DNA of 64,000 nt from Planctomycetota bacterium (GCA_963204915.1 CAUJHS010000076.1:1-64000); one strand, 5' to 3'; positions 19,110 through 29,614 are shown, counted from the stretch's first letter. The notes: generated from the letters alone by a model not told the origin. A program made the numbers and translations.

Positions 19110-19499
19110 ATGAACGTTATTGGAATTGGGGCCGACATCGTCGAATGCCTGCGCATCGCCCAAATGATTGAACGTCACGGAGAGCTATTTCTACAGCGGG
19201 TTTTTACATCGTACGAAATTGCGTATTGCCAGGACCGTAAGGCGGCGACGCAGCACTTCGCCGGTCGATGGGCCGCCAAGGAAGCCGTTCTCAAAGCCAT
19301 GGGAACCGGATGGACACGCGGAATCAGTTGGCAGGACGTCGAAGTCCGAAACGAGTTTGGGGGTAAGCCGCAGATCATGCTGACTGGCGGCGCACGTGAA
19401 ATCTGTGGTAGTCTCGGCATCGATCGAGTGATGATAACGATCTCTCATTGTCGTCACTATGCAACTGCTTACGCGCTTGCGATTAGCGACAAAGGGTGA
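19110..19499 (+). CDS. acpS: Holo-[acyl-carrier-protein] synthase
   Basis: This 129-residue protein matches AcpS in size. It opens MNVIGIGADIVECLRIAQMI, with the conserved Asp of the GxD motif. FAGRWAAKEAVLKAMGTG near residues 50-67 contains the Mg-binding Glu of WAAKEA, followed by the C-terminal ISHCRHYATAYAL. It transfers 4'-phosphopantetheine from CoA to the serine of apo-ACP. It is transcribed alone, between the anti-sigma gene and the zinc-ribbon/heme protein. Confidence 0.96.
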   Translation: MNVIGIGADIVECLRIAQMIERHGELFLQRVFTSYEIAYCQDRKAATQHFAGRWAAKEAVLKAMGTGWTRGISWQDVEVRNEFGGKPQIMLTGGAREICGSLGIDRVMITISHCRHYATAYALAISDKG

Positions 19500-19665
19500 A
19501 CAAGCGCAAAGGGCAGCCCAAACGATTTCGCATTTCTGATCCAATCTTTGATTTGCCGCATTCTTGCTTTCAATCGAAAGCGACGTGGAAGTTTTCTTGC
19601 TCGTGTTCGTTTTCTCTGTTAGAAAAACGGACTACCCCCCAACTTGGACGAGAGAACCCGCTTTT

Positions 19666-22314
19666 ATGGCGATCCAAGTCACGTGCCCCCAATGCCATAA
19701 CACGATCACTGTCCCGGAACCTGGGGCCGGTCGTGAGGGCCGTTGTCCGCATTGCAATACAGCGGTCCGAGCGCCACTTTCTCAGGTTCCGACGCCGCCT
19801 CCGGTTGCGCCGCCGCAAAAACCACCACCGATTGCGCTTGATCATACTCGAGGCGCATCGCCGATTAAGACCGCGGTGATGATTTTGGCAGCGCTGTTTC
19901 TTGGCGGTCTCCTATGCGCTGGCATGGTTGCCGGCGCCGTGTGGTGGTACGCAGTCCGTATTGACAACGCATTAAGCGGGCAATCACTCGAAACTACCGA
20001 TGTCGCTGATCAGGAACTAGTTGACGCGGGAAAAACTGAAGACAACATCGCTACACGCGCGCAGGGGATCTTGAAGAAAAACTGTTATCGTTGTCATGGA
20101 GAAGGTGGGGCGGCCGAAGGTGGATTCAATTACGTTCTCCAGCGTGACAAACTGGTCGAGGAATCGTTTATCTCCCCTGGAAGCCCTACTGATTCGCTAC
20201 TCCTGGAACGCGTCAAGGACGGCGAAATGCCGCCGGAAGGCGACGATCCTCGCCCAACCGCCGAAGAGATCGCAGTTTTGCATGAGTGGATTGCGCAGGG
20301 CGCCCCCAACTTTACAACTCCGTTGGCTCGCACCTTCGTCTCGAACGAACAAATATTCGAGCTTATGCGGTCGGACATCGAAAAGACCAACGCGCGCGAT
20401 CGTCGCTTTCTAAGGTATTTCTCTTTCGTGCATTTGCAGAATGCAGGCATCTCGGACGACGAGTTAGCGACCTACCGCCTTGCATTATCAAAACTGATTA
20501 ATAGCTTGTCTCGAAATCGAACGCTCATCAAACCGGTTTCCGTCGACTCCGCCGGCAATTTGCTTCGCCTCGATTTGCGTGACGTGAAATGGAATTCTGA
20601 CATTTGGAAGAAACTTACCGATGCGACGCCCTATGCGGTCGTGTTTGACTTTCCTCAGGCGACGGCGGTTTACGACGCGACAGGAACAAAAATCCCCATG
20701 CTCCGGGGCGATTGGTTTGTGGCTGCCGCCTCACGCCCTCCTTTGTATCATGATGTGCTTCAAATTCCCGCAACGCTTAACGAATTGCTTGTTGAGCTTG
20801 ACGTCGATGTGAAACGCAACATTGCCGAAGATCGTGTCGTGCGTGCGGGATTCAACAACTCGGGCGTTTCGCAAAACAACCGACTCATTGAACGCCACGA
20901 TTTTCGCGACGGCGCCGTCTGGATTAGCTACGACTTTGCAGAGAATACGGGGCGGCGAAATCTTTTCGCGCATCCCTTGGGCCCCGGAGTTGAAGACAAG
21001 CATTTCTTTCACGATGGCGGCGAAATCATCTTCAACCTACCGAATGGATTACAAGCGTATATGCTTGTCGATGGCGCCGGCAAGCGCATTGATAAAGGTC
21101 CTACAAACATTGTGAGTGATAAGCGTCGACCTGATCGACAAGTCACGAATGGAATCTCGTGCATGTCGTGCCACTACGCGGGCATCATTACCAAAGCCGA
21201 TGAAGTTCGTGCACACGTGCTTGCGAACCGTTCAGGATTTGCGGCCGACGAAGAGGACATTCTCGCGCTCTATAAAGACAATCAAGCTGTAATCAAACTG
21301 CAAACCCAAGATGCTACTCGATTTCAAATTGCGATTCACCAGGTTGGCGTAGAGCGATTGACCGAAACGAATGAACCAATCGTCAATATGGCGATTCGCT
21401 TTGAATCGAACCTTGATCTCGCGTTGACCGCTGCAGAACTCGGTCTAACCGCGACAGATTTTGCTAGAGGCCTTCAGGCTCATCCCGAACTTGCGCGTGT
21501 TCTGGGAGTAGTTAACTCTGGAGGCGCTCTTAAACGGGACGTCTTCGTAAAAGTCTTTCGCGATGCGATTCGAGCGTTCGACACAGGTACGCCGGTAAGT
21601 CAGGTCGATACGCCGACTCCAACAGAAAACAAGGTTGTCGCCGCCCCACCGCCTGCCCAGAGCGCGCAGGATTCGGCAGTCTCCAATCCACCGTCAACCG
21701 AAAATGCAAATGGAATGCGAGTTTGGACCGACATCACCGGTCGGTTTCAAGTTCGGGCGACGTTTGAAGGTTTCAACGGTCGTGTCGTGCGATTACGCAA
21801 ACAGGATGAGCGTATTGTCGCCGTGAATTTCGGCTCGCTCAGCGCGGATGATCAAAAATTCGTCCTCAACCAACCACCGGACGCGACGCTCGATCTGCCA
21901 CCAGGCATGGGCGAAGGTGAACCAATCGCGGACAATGACGAAGCGTTAACACCAAATGGGACGGGGCCGGAACAACAAGCCAGCACAAAGCCGCTTTACG
22001 CCAACGAAGACGATTACGAAAGCTCTGAGGGCAACAGCCGGACACGTCGCGGACCTATCTTGCGTGAACCGCCGCCGCTTGCCTATGCCGATGCGCTGCC
22101 CAGAGTTTGGACACCAAGTTCGCATGACCCTTTTATTGGGGTATTTCATGGACTAGAAGCCGGAGTCTTGCGAATTCGCCTCTCGAATGGCATTGTTCTT
22201 AGCGGGCCCGTGATGGACATGAGCGCGAAGGACCATGCGTACATGCGAGAAGTGATGGGTGAGGCGGCATTCGAAGAACAACTGAGACCGCCACCTGCGT
22301 TGTTCGGACCGTAA
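19666..22314 (+). CDS. Zinc-ribbon, membrane-anchored heme and SHD1-domain protein
   Basis: From ATG 19666 the product is 882 residues; the longer open frame from 19564 adds a poorly conserved extension. It begins with an MJ0042-type zinc ribbon (CPQC...CPHC, residues 7-30). A membrane segment lies at about 67-93, then a cytochrome-like domain with NCYRCHGEGG near 139-148 and GEMPPEGDDPRPT. A second heme-type site CMSCH is near 502. An SHD1 (SLA1 homology) domain lies at about 695-740 (FEGFNGRVVRLRKQDERIVAVNFGSLS), and a second degenerate copy is near the C terminus. The zinc ribbon is probably cytoplasmic and the rest periplasmic. Function is not established. Confidence 0.82.
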   Translation: MAIQVTCPQCHNTITVPEPGAGREGRCPHCNTAVRAPLSQVPTPPPVAPPQKPPPIALDHTRGASPIKTAVMILAALFLGGLLCAGMVAGAVWWYAVRIDNALSGQSLETTDVADQELVDAGKTEDNIATRAQGILKKNCYRCHGEGGAAEGGFNYVLQRDKLVEESFISPGSPTDSLLLERVKDGEMPPEGDDPRPTAEEIAVLHEWIAQGAPNFTTPLARTFVSNEQIFELMRSDIEKTNARDRRFLRYFSFVHLQNAGISDDELATYRLALSKLINSLSRNRTLIKPVSVDSAGNLLRLDLRDVKWNSDIWKKLTDATPYAVVFDFPQATAVYDATGTKIPMLRGDWFVAAASRPPLYHDVLQIPATLNELLVELDVDVKRNIAEDRVVRAGFNNSGVSQNNRLIERHDFRDGAVWISYDFAENTGRRNLFAHPLGPGVEDKHFFHDGGEIIFNLPNGLQAYMLVDGAGKRIDKGPTNIVSDKRRPDRQVTNGISCMSCHYAGIITKADEVRAHVLANRSGFAADEEDILALYKDNQAVIKLQTQDATRFQIAIHQVGVERLTETNEPIVNMAIRFESNLDLALTAAELGLTATDFARGLQAHPELARVLGVVNSGGALKRDVFVKVFRDAIRAFDTGTPVSQVDTPTPTENKVVAAPPPAQSAQDSAVSNPPSTENANGMRVWTDITGRFQVRATFEGFNGRVVRLRKQDERIVAVNFGSLSADDQKFVLNQPPDATLDLPPGMGEGEPIADNDEALTPNGTGPEQQASTKPLYANEDDYESSEGNSRTRRGPILREPPPLAYADALPRVWTPSSHDPFIGVFHGLEAGVLRIRLSNGIVLSGPVMDMSAKDHAYMREVMGEAAFEEQLRPPPALFGP

Positions 22315-22335
22315 GCCCTCGCCACGGTGTTGCCG

Positions 22336-23427
22336 TTATCGATAGGGCTTCCAGACAGGACGGCGACTATCGTTCAAATCTTCGGACGATGCGGGCGGAG
22401 GCACGGCCTCAACATCTTCCGAATTTGGAGTATTTGTCGGGGCGTCGGTTTGCAGCGCCATTCGCGGCGTCGCAGCGCCGGGTTGCGTGGGCGCTCCTGT
22501 GTCAGGCGCTGGCCAATTCGCGTTCTGGATTAACCCGGGCGCGAGCGGGGTCCATCGATGGGAAACATGGCCGGCGGACTCGATGAAAATCTCGCGGTCA
22601 GCCTCTAGTTTTCCTCCATCGGGCGTCGTATATCGTACATAGATATGGAGCCGCGAGTTCGTAGGAGGTCGGCTGGGCCAAGGAAGCCTCAAATGGACCC
22701 CTTTGCCAAATACCGAACGCTTCATCAGATCGCGAGTTTCTTGTATGGTGAAATCCCACCTTGCCACTCGCGCAGCATCCCCTTGCAGAGCTGGATCGAG
22801 CAACACGATCGAAATAGGGCCGGCGATGGCAAGGTACTGATTCGCGTTGTTGCGCGGTTCAACGACGATTGACACACCTTCGTCACCGGGCTGATCATCA
22901 AAGTCAGAGCCGCCCGTCAACAAGGGGTTCAAGTGAATGTGCGTGACGTGCGGATCAACCAACTCTTCATGTTCGACGGAAGCACCCTCGCGGTACTGTT
23001 CATCATTCTGAGGGTCAAGCGACGGCCCGACAGGCTCATTCGGCTGTAGATCCGGCGGAGTGATTGGCGGCGATTCAATCGTGGGCGTCGAAGGATCGCC
23101 TAAGTCTATCTCGGGAGGAGTCAAGTCATCTAGATCGGGTGGTGGGCGTAGAGAATCGTTTTCCCCTTGAGGCCCATCAGATTCGGAGGGTGCCCCGTTC
23201 GAGCGATCCTTGAGCGATTGTCGAAGGGACTCGTTCTCCCGCTGGACCGAGGCATACTTCTCCTTCAGCAGGCCGTACTCGTAGTCCAAGTCATAAATCT
23301 GGTCTTCGAGCCAACGTTTCTCCGCGTCGAGAAGCTCTTGATAGGCGTCATTGCGCCGCCGCGCAGGGCTACACCCAAGCGCCATCAGCAGCGCCAGCCC
23401 CACGGCGAACATCCAACGCACATTCAT
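22336..23427 (-). CDS. Putative lipoprotein with coiled coil and Pro-rich linker
   Basis: This 363-residue protein has a lipoprotein-type leader (MNVRWMFAVGLALLMALGC, Cys19). A predicted coiled coil follows (about 28-75: YQELLDAEKRWLEDQIYDLDYEYGLLKEKYASVQRENESL region), then an acidic Pro-rich linker (about 80-150). A beta-rich domain covers about 160-290 (HVTHIHLNPLLTGG, GVSIVVEPRNNANQYLAIAGPISIVLLDP, WTPLAPGLIQNA). I do not recognise the domain by name. It is convergent with the SHD1 protein gene and ends only about 20 bases from it. Likely anchored in a periplasm-facing membrane. Confidence 0.75.
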   Translation of the reverse strand: MNVRWMFAVGLALLMALGCSPARRRNDAYQELLDAEKRWLEDQIYDLDYEYGLLKEKYASVQRENESLRQSLKDRSNGAPSESDGPQGENDSLRPPPDLDDLTPPEIDLGDPSTPTIESPPITPPDLQPNEPVGPSLDPQNDEQYREGASVEHEELVDPHVTHIHLNPLLTGGSDFDDQPGDEGVSIVVEPRNNANQYLAIAGPISIVLLDPALQGDAARVARWDFTIQETRDLMKRSVFGKGVHLRLPWPSRPPTNSRLHIYVRYTTPDGGKLEADREIFIESAGHVSHRWTPLAPGLIQNANWPAPDTGAPTQPGAATPRMALQTDAPTNTPNSEDVEAVPPPASSEDLNDSRRPVWKPYR

Positions 23428-23570
23428 TTCGGCCTCCGTGCCGACCTTACGGAAATCGCGTCAGGTCTCCGCTTGAATTGGTCAAGTATGGCATATTGCC
23501 CGCTACGTTTGATTCTCCCATGATGAAACAACCGAAAGCTTCACCAGCGAGATCGATCCGCACTTGGGCG

Positions 23571-24182
23571 TTAGTTGGTTGCCGGCTTTGATGTTTTCTC
23601 GTTCACGTGCTCAATCACGCGGTCGATCAAGCCATATTCACAAGCTTCCGGGGCCGTCATGAACCGGTCCCGATCGGTATCTTGCTTGATCTTATCTAAG
23701 CTCTGACCAGTATGCTTGATAAGAATTTCATTCAACCGTTCTTTGATTCGTTGAAACTCCTTCGCATGAATCATGATGTCTTCGGCGGTCCCTTCCATGC
23801 CGGCCAAAGGTTGATGAATCATGATTCGTGCGTTAGGCAGAGCGTGCCGTTTGCCTTTGGCGCCTGCGGTCAAAAGAACAGCGCCCATCGATGCCGCTTG
23901 ACCTATGCAATAAGTCGCTACATCACACTGGACAAACTGCATTGTGTCGTAGATCGCTAAACCCGCACTCACACTGCCGCCAGGTGAATTGATATACAAA
24001 TGAATATCCGCGGAAGGATCTTCCGATTGAAGAAATAGCAATTGCGCCACAATGGCGTTCGCTACTTCGTCATTCACTTGCGTACCGAGAAAGATGATTC
24101 GGTCTTTGAGCAGCCGGCTGTAAATGTCGTACACTCGCTCCTCGCGACCGCTCTTCTCAACGACATAGGGGATCAAAGGCAT
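23571..24182 (-). CDS. clpP: ATP-dependent Clp protease proteolytic subunit
   Basis: This 203-residue protein is of normal ClpP length. The serine protease triad is visible as Ser98 (GQAASMGA), His123 (RIMIHQP) and Asp172 (DTDRDRF). The oxyanion segment NSPGGSV is near 65-71. It forms a barrel that degrades proteins fed by ClpX or ClpA/C. It lies downstream of a second clpP on the same strand with a 176-base gap, so this genome has at least two ClpP subunits. No clpX follows here. Confidence 0.96.
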   Translation of the reverse strand: MPLIPYVVEKSGREERVYDIYSRLLKDRIIFLGTQVNDEVANAIVAQLLFLQSEDPSADIHLYINSPGGSVSAGLAIYDTMQFVQCDVATYCIGQAASMGAVLLTAGAKGKRHALPNARIMIHQPLAGMEGTAEDIMIHAKEFQRIKERLNEILIKHTGQSLDKIKQDTDRDRFMTAPEACEYGLIDRVIEHVNEKTSKPATN

Positions 24183-24358
24183 GTGTGATCATTCTCCGAG
24201 AACTGTATGAACGCGAGCGAGGCAAACTGCGATGTGAATTATTTGAGAACTTCTGTGCTTTATATACGGACCACGAAGAGGTACGTTTCGCCGACTTGGA
24301 TGTTTTGGATGCGAAGCCAAGCGCGCCTCTTCGAGGACATTTTCTGGTCCGCCAATCA

Positions 24359-24988
24359 TTAATCGTCGTCTTCGGTATCCACCGGAGGTCGTACGATGAT
24401 CTCATCTACCAAACCGTATTCTTTCGATTCGGCCGCGCTTAAGAAGAAATCACGGTCCGTATCTTTCGCGATCTTTTCCACAGGTTGCTTGGTATGGTGC
24501 GCAAGGATCTGGTTCAACTCCTCACGATAGCGCAAAATCTCACGAGCTTGGATTTCGATGTCACTGACTTGGCCTCCGACGCCGCCATGCGGTTGGTGCA
24601 TCATTACGCGTGCGTGTGGTAAGGCGTAGCGTTTGCCAGCGGCGCCTCCTGCTAACAAAACAGCGGCGCCGCTAGCCGCTTGGCCAACGCAATAGGTCGC
24701 CACAGGACAACTCAAAATCTGCATCGTATCGTAGATCGCAAGTGTCGACGTTACGCTTCCACCCGGCGAATTGATATAGAAATGGATCTCCTTGCGGCGA
24801 TTTTCGCTTTGCAGGTACAGCAACTTCATGACCATTTCGTTGGCGTTGCCGTCGTAGATCTCGCCCTGCAAGAACACAATACGGTTCTCAAGCAACAGAT
24901 CTCCGAGCGTCATTTGCCGTTGACGTTGATAGTCGATATAGGCAAACGGGCCCCGTTGGGGTTGGGAAATCGAAGAAGTCAGACTCAT
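24359..24988 (-). CDS. clpP: ATP-dependent Clp protease proteolytic subunit (second copy)
   Basis: From ATG 24988, which has AAGGTGG upstream, the product is 209 residues; an earlier start at 25012 is possible. Catalytic residues are retained: Ser in GQAASGAA, His in RVMMHQPHGG and Asp in DTDRDFF. The substitution of Gly for the Met after the active serine and the acidic tail VDTEDDD set it apart from the downstream copy. The N-terminal axial region (PQRGPFAYIDYQRQRQM) differs strongly, so it may be a specialised subunit or form mixed rings with the other ClpP. Confidence 0.94.
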   Translation of the reverse strand: MSLTSSISQPQRGPFAYIDYQRQRQMTLGDLLLENRIVFLQGEIYDGNANEMVMKLLYLQSENRRKEIHFYINSPGGSVTSTLAIYDTMQILSCPVATYCVGQAASGAAVLLAGGAAGKRYALPHARVMMHQPHGGVGGQVSDIEIQAREILRYREELNQILAHHTKQPVEKIAKDTDRDFFLSAAESKEYGLVDEIIVRPPVDTEDDD

Positions 24989-25405
24989 GTCCCACCTTGT
25001 CCTTAACGTCAAACGCCGCAGAGCGTGGATTCGGCAACTGACCGGTTAATTCAATCCTAGCGCGGGAAAAATCTAGGGCAAGTATTCGCGAACGAATGCG
25101 AAACATCGCGTCAAACCGACATAGCGCGACCCCGAGATTTCCGCATTCCGTTCTTGTAGGGCGCCTACGATTTTCGTGCAAGCCGGGTTTGCGCGATGTC
25201 GCGTGGGTCGAGACGCCATCTTCGCAGCTGAATGCCGTGTTTTGACTGAAACTCCCAACGAGCGGCGCCTGCCCCATTTGCCAGGATGAGGATAGAATAC
25301 CGCAGGCTCAATTCGCCGAGGTCGTTCCGTCCGCGCGACTGTCGAGCATTTTTAAAGCTGCCGGTTTTTCGGCGGTTGCGAAATCCCGTTGATTACTAAA
25401 GGCTT
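24989..25405. other. Intergenic region between divergent clpP and ettA
   Basis: About 415 bases. It must contain promoters for both divergent genes. A 129-residue minus-strand ORF starting at 25277 overlaps the clpP 5' end in another frame and is not convincing. No RNA gene is recognised. Confidence 0.35.
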
Positions 25406-27079
25406 ATGGGACAACAGTACATCTTTACCACCTCCGACCTATCCAAAAAATATGGACAACGCGAGGTCCTAAAAGACATTGGATTGTGTTTCTATCCGGG
25501 CGCCAAAATCGGCGTTCTCGGGCGGAATGGTTCCGGCAAAAGCACGCTCCTGCGGGTTATGGCGGGCGTTGAGAGAGATTTTGACGGAGAAGCGCGATTA
25601 ACCGACGGGTTTACTCGCGGCTACCTACCGCAGGAACCGCAACTCGACCCAACGAAAAACGTGTGGGAGAATTTACAGGACGCCGTCACTCCGCGACGCG
25701 CGGTTCTCGATCGTTACAACGAAATCAGCTTGAAATTGGGTGAGCCGTTAGACGATGACATCATGCAAAAACTGTGTGATGAAATGGCCCGATTGCAGGA
25801 CCAGATTGAAGCGACTGGCGCCTGGGAGCTAGACCGCGAAATCGAAATCGCGATGGATGCGATGAACTTACCGCCAGCAGATGCCGACGTCGCCACCCTC
25901 TCGGGAGGCGAGCGGCGCCGGGTGGCGCTTTGCCGGTTGTTGCTACAGAAGCCCGATTTACTGCTGCTGGACGAACCAACGAACCATCTGGATGCGGAAT
26001 CCGTCGCTTGGCTCGAAAGGCATTTGGCAGAGTACTCGGGCACCGTGGTCGCGGTCACGCATGATCGGTATTTTCTTGACAATGTCGCGGAATGGATCTT
26101 GGAGCTAGATCGCGGAAGAGGCATTCCATGGAAGGGTAATTATTCGTCCTGGCTGGAGCAAAAGAGGACGCGACTGACGTTGGAAGAAAAATCGAGCGCC
26201 GCGCGGCAAAAAACGCTCGAACGTGAACTCGAGTGGATTCGACTTGCCCCGCGAGCACGCCAAGCCAAAAGCAAGGCCCGCATCAAATCGTATGAACAAT
26301 TGGCGGCCCAACAGTTCGAAGAACGGCCAGAAGAGTTCGAAATTCAAATTCCGCCAGGTAAGCACTTGGGCGAACTGGTGGTCGAGGCGACCGACGTCAA
26401 CAAGAGTTATGGCGACCGTATTCTCATTGAGAATCTCAGTTTTCGACTTCCCGCGGGTGGAATCGTCGGCGTAATTGGCCCTAACGGAGCCGGAAAAACA
26501 ACTCTATTCAACATGATCACGGGCAAGGTCAAGCCGGATACCGGCGAACTGCGCGTGGGGCCGACCGTCGAATTGGGCTACGTCGATCAATTGCGTGATG
26601 AGCTAGATCCCAATAAGACGGTTTATCAAGAGATCTCGGGGGGACATGACACGCTTGAAATGGGCGGCCGCAAAGTGAACTCGCGGGCTTATGTTTCGCG
26701 GTTCAATTTCAAAGGCGCCGACCAAGAGAAAAAAGTTGGCAATCTCTCCGGCGGAGAACGCAACCGCGTCCACTTAGCCAAGTTGCTACGTCGCGGCTCG
26801 AATGTGATGTTGCTTGACGAACCAACCAACGACCTCGACGTTGACACGTTACGCGCGCTGGAAGAGGCGATCTTGAATTTCGTAGGTTGCGTTGTTGTCA
26901 TCAGCCACGATCGATGGTTCTTGGATCGCATCGCAACGCACATTCTCGCGTTCGAGGGCGATGGGCACGTGCATTGGTGTGACGGTAACTTTCAAACCTA
27001 TGAGCAACAACGCCACGAGCGCTTAGGCGCCGCCGCGGACCAGCCGCATCGCTTTCGATACAAGAAGCTTCAACGCTAA
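25406..27079 (+). CDS. ettA: Energy-dependent translational throttle protein EttA (ABC-F ATPase)
   Basis: This 557-residue soluble protein has two ABC domains and no membrane segments. Walker A motifs are GRNGSGKST (about 39-47) and GPNGAGKTT (about 357-365). Signatures are [12 protein letters not shown] and [12 protein letters not shown]. Walker B motifs are [12 protein letters not shown] and [12 protein letters not shown]. The linker contains the charged arm (about 240-310) and [16 protein letters not shown]. Length and motif spacing match EttA closely. It binds the ribosomal E site and gates entry into elongation according to the ATP/ADP ratio. It is transcribed alone. Confidence 0.95.
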   Translation: MGQQYIFTTSDLSKKYGQREVLKDIGLCFYPGAKIGVLGRNGSGKSTLLRVMAGVERDFDGEARLTDGFTRGYLPQEPQLDPTKNVWENLQDAVTPRRAVLDRYNEISLKLGEPLDDDIMQKLCDEMARLQDQIEATGAWELDREIEIAMDAMNLPPADADVATLSGGERRRVALCRLLLQKPDLLLLDEPTNHLDAESVAWLERHLAEYSGTVVAVTHDRYFLDNVAEWILELDRGRGIPWKGNYSSWLEQKRTRLTLEEKSSAARQKTLERELEWIRLAPRARQAKSKARIKSYEQLAAQQFEERPEEFEIQIPPGKHLGELVVEATDVNKSYGDRILIENLSFRLPAGGIVGVIGPNGAGKTTLFNMITGKVKPDTGELRVGPTVELGYVDQLRDELDPNKTVYQEISGGHDTLEMGGRKVNSRAYVSRFNFKGADQEKKVGNLSGGERNRVHLAKLLRRGSNVMLLDEPTNDLDVDTLRALEEAILNFVGCVVVISHDRWFLDRIATHILAFEGDGHVHWCDGNFQTYEQQRHERLGAAADQPHRFRYKKLQR

Positions 27080-27221
27080 TGCTTGCATGTTTGTCAAAAG
27101 TAGACTGTTGCAGGTTGTGGCCAAAAAGCATGACAACCGAATAAGGCTGCCCAGCAAACAGCATTGCAAATGCAGCAGGAATGTCCGGTCGTGAAGTACC
27201 GGGTAAGGTTCGTCGAATCTT

Positions 27222-29036
27222 ATGGCGAAATTTCCGCACGAACCGACGAGCCACCGGCGGAACCCTAACGGATGGCCGTTTTATCTCAAAAGTCTAGGGG
27301 TCGTCCTGATACTGGCAGCGTTCGTCTTACGTTTCGCCGCACCCGAACGAATGGCGGTCGAACATTTCGACGAGGGAGTTTATGCATCGAATCTTTGGTT
27401 TGATGCAGAAGAGGCGTATCAGTATCCCAATCGCCATCTCTACGCCCCACCGCTACTACCTTTCTTCATTGAATGGAGTGTGGTGCTATTTGGCCCCAAG
27501 GGGATGGCCCCAATGCTGCCCAATTTGGTTGCAGGGTGGGGGACGATTCTCCTCACGGGATGGGCGGCATATCGCTGGTTTGGCCCCGTCGCCGCGATGG
27601 TTTGTATGGTGCTGGCGGCATTTAGCGACGTTCATATCCTTTTTTGTCGCACGGCGCTCACCGATGCATTGCTCTGTTTCTTGTTGATCGCGTCGGTATA
27701 CCTGGCAGCCTCGGCCTACGAACATCGACACTTCGGTTTCGCAATTGCGGCTGGAGTTGTCGCGGGTCTGGCATGGTGGACTAAGTACAACGGTTGGCTG
27801 GCCATCGGCGTCGCCGGTGGGGGCGTCGTCTGCGAAGTCCTTCATCGACGTCCTTGGCGAGAGCTTTATTTGTCGCTGACGATCTGGTGCATCATCGCGT
27901 TGGTAGCGGCCCTCGTTTGGTTGCCGGTTCCACTTGCCTTAGAGCAAGGCTTCGGAGGCTACACGGCAGTCGCACAGAACCACGCTAAGTACGTCGTTGG
28001 ATTTGACGGTTGGTTTCGTTCCCTCATTACACAGACCTTATTGCTGCGAGAGTTGGAAGGTCCGTCCACCATCGCGGGCATGATCATTGGCCTCTTGGGA
28101 CCACTTTTGGTAATGGCCCCCTCTCAGTTTGGCATGTCTGTCGATGACGGGGTCTCAGTCAACCGCATGAGCACGAGGCGCCTTGGAATATCTATCGGCG
28201 TCGTCACGGCCGTGGTTGGGGCTGGTCTCTTGTGGGGATTTGTATTGGTGTTGGCCGTTCTAGGGATGGTGGGAAACTTCGTCGGTGTTCGATCCCAATG
28301 GACGATCTGGCGAGCGGGAAAGCCGTCTCATCGAATTGACTACCCGCTGGTCATGCTCATGGTGTGGTTTCTGGGGCTTTGTGCGGCAACGCCGTTTTAT
28401 CATCCCTACCCACGACTCACGCTTCCGTGGCACCTCGCAGCTTGGTTGTTGGCAGGATTCGCAATCGCTCACACCACCGCCTTCGGCGCTTTTCGGCCCG
28501 AGTATCGGAGTTGGACAGTTCGGAGAGTGTGGTTGGCAGGGTTTTCGGTTCTTATCGGCGTAGCCGTGGTCATCGGGGGAATCGCTGCCTCGCCTTGGGG
28601 CCAAGCCGCTTGGCAGCCGCGAACTGGTTTGAAGCGAGTTGCCCATGCAATGCTTGACGACATTTTCGAAGGTAATCGGAAGGATGGCTCACGGACAACT
28701 CCGTACGTAGTCTATGTCTATGGCGAACCAGCGTTGCTGTACCACTTGCATGCTGCGAAATTAGAGGCGGCGCAAAAGGCGATTCCACTTCCGGTGGCGC
28801 ACCTGAACTGGTTGGAAGAACCGGCTCCGAACGAGGTTAAGGTTTACCTTGTCACGGCGATGCATGCTGAAGCGACACCGGGGTTTACCGAAGATTTACG
28901 GAAACATGCGCATCGACTGCAATTGGTCAAGAGTTATTCCTATGAAATCAGCGACCTCGTGCTTTCCGACAACTTCCCCCCTCGGGAATGGAAGAAGCAA
29001 CGACTACAAAAAGCGTTCCTGTACCGCGTCAAATAG
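27222..29036 (+). CDS. GT39-type membrane glycosyltransferase (ArnT/PMT-like)
   Basis: This 604-residue multi-pass membrane protein has about ten hydrophobic segments between residues 20 and 460. The luminal motif HFDEGVYASNLWF near residues 50-62 carries the acidic pair typical of GT39/ArnT enzymes, and the next loop reads HLYAPPLLPFFIEW. The soluble C-terminal part (about 480-604) contains YVVYVYGEPALLYHLHA and LVKSYSYEISDLVLSDNF. It probably transfers a sugar from a polyprenyl-phosphate donor to a lipid or protein at the outer face of the inner membrane. The acceptor is unknown. A short membrane protein follows. Confidence 0.85.
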   Translation: MAKFPHEPTSHRRNPNGWPFYLKSLGVVLILAAFVLRFAAPERMAVEHFDEGVYASNLWFDAEEAYQYPNRHLYAPPLLPFFIEWSVVLFGPKGMAPMLPNLVAGWGTILLTGWAAYRWFGPVAAMVCMVLAAFSDVHILFCRTALTDALLCFLLIASVYLAASAYEHRHFGFAIAAGVVAGLAWWTKYNGWLAIGVAGGGVVCEVLHRRPWRELYLSLTIWCIIALVAALVWLPVPLALEQGFGGYTAVAQNHAKYVVGFDGWFRSLITQTLLLRELEGPSTIAGMIIGLLGPLLVMAPSQFGMSVDDGVSVNRMSTRRLGISIGVVTAVVGAGLLWGFVLVLAVLGMVGNFVGVRSQWTIWRAGKPSHRIDYPLVMLMVWFLGLCAATPFYHPYPRLTLPWHLAAWLLAGFAIAHTTAFGAFRPEYRSWTVRRVWLAGFSVLIGVAVVIGGIAASPWGQAAWQPRTGLKRVAHAMLDDIFEGNRKDGSRTTPYVVYVYGEPALLYHLHAAKLEAAQKAIPLPVAHLNWLEEPAPNEVKVYLVTAMHAEATPGFTEDLRKHAHRLQLVKSYSYEISDLVLSDNFPPREWKKQRLQKAFLYRVK

Positions 29037-29110
29037 GTTTGACAAATTTCGTGCGTCCAGCGCGAAGGCGATCTGATCGAACCGCCCGACCTTTATCCAT
29101 TGAGCTCCTA

Positions 29111-29614
29111 ATGCGCAAGCTGTTCGCCATCGGTCACGCGATCATTTGCCTATTGTTTGTCATTGGGGCGCTCGTGTTGATTGGCCTCTCCTCATTGCAA
29201 TTGTGGAGCGCAGTCCAGCCGTTCGAGGCAATGACGTTAACCGAGCGATTACATGAGGTCTTAGAGGCGATTGCCCAGTTGACAGTAGCGTTGGCATCGC
29301 TTGAGTTGGGGCAAACAATACTAGAGGAGGAAGTCCAACGCGAGGCGCATATGAGCGCGCCAACCCGCGTGCGCCGATTCCTCTCGCGCTTTATGATCGT
29401 GTTGGTTGTGGCTCTGACCATCGAAACTTTGGTAATCGTCTTCCGTCTCAGTCACGAATCACCCGAAAATCTCCCCTATGCCGCCACCGTTGGTTTAACT
29501 GCTGCGGCGCTCTTGGCCGCATGGGGGTTGTTCATCCACCTAAACCGGAGCGCCGAGGAGCTAGAGCCGGAAGCGATGAAAACGGCGAAAGAGGAGGACA
29601 AAAAGCTCGACTGA
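29111..29614 (+). CDS. Small membrane protein, unknown function
   Basis: From ATG 29111 the product is 167 residues; the longer open frame begins inside the preceding gene and is unlikely. Three hydrophobic segments lie at about 8-32, 93-113 and 121-142, with a helical stretch between the first and second (AMTLTERLHEVLEAIAQLTVALASLELGQTILEEEVQ region). The tail is highly charged (EELEPEAMKTAKEEDKKLD). I do not recognise the family. It lies between the GT39 enzyme and the phospholipid genes and could be co-transcribed with either. Confidence 0.7.
   Translation: MRKLFAIGHAIICLLFVIGALVLIGLSSLQLWSAVQPFEAMTLTERLHEVLEAIAQLTVALASLELGQTILEEEVQREAHMSAPTRVRRFLSRFMIVLVVALTIETLVIVFRLSHESPENLPYAATVGLTAAALLAAWGLFIHLNRSAEELEPEAMKTAKEEDKKLD

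Noticed and set aside
24888-25277. 129-residue minus-strand ORF upstream of clpP
   Set aside because: Overlaps the start of clpP in another frame and has no protein-like features.
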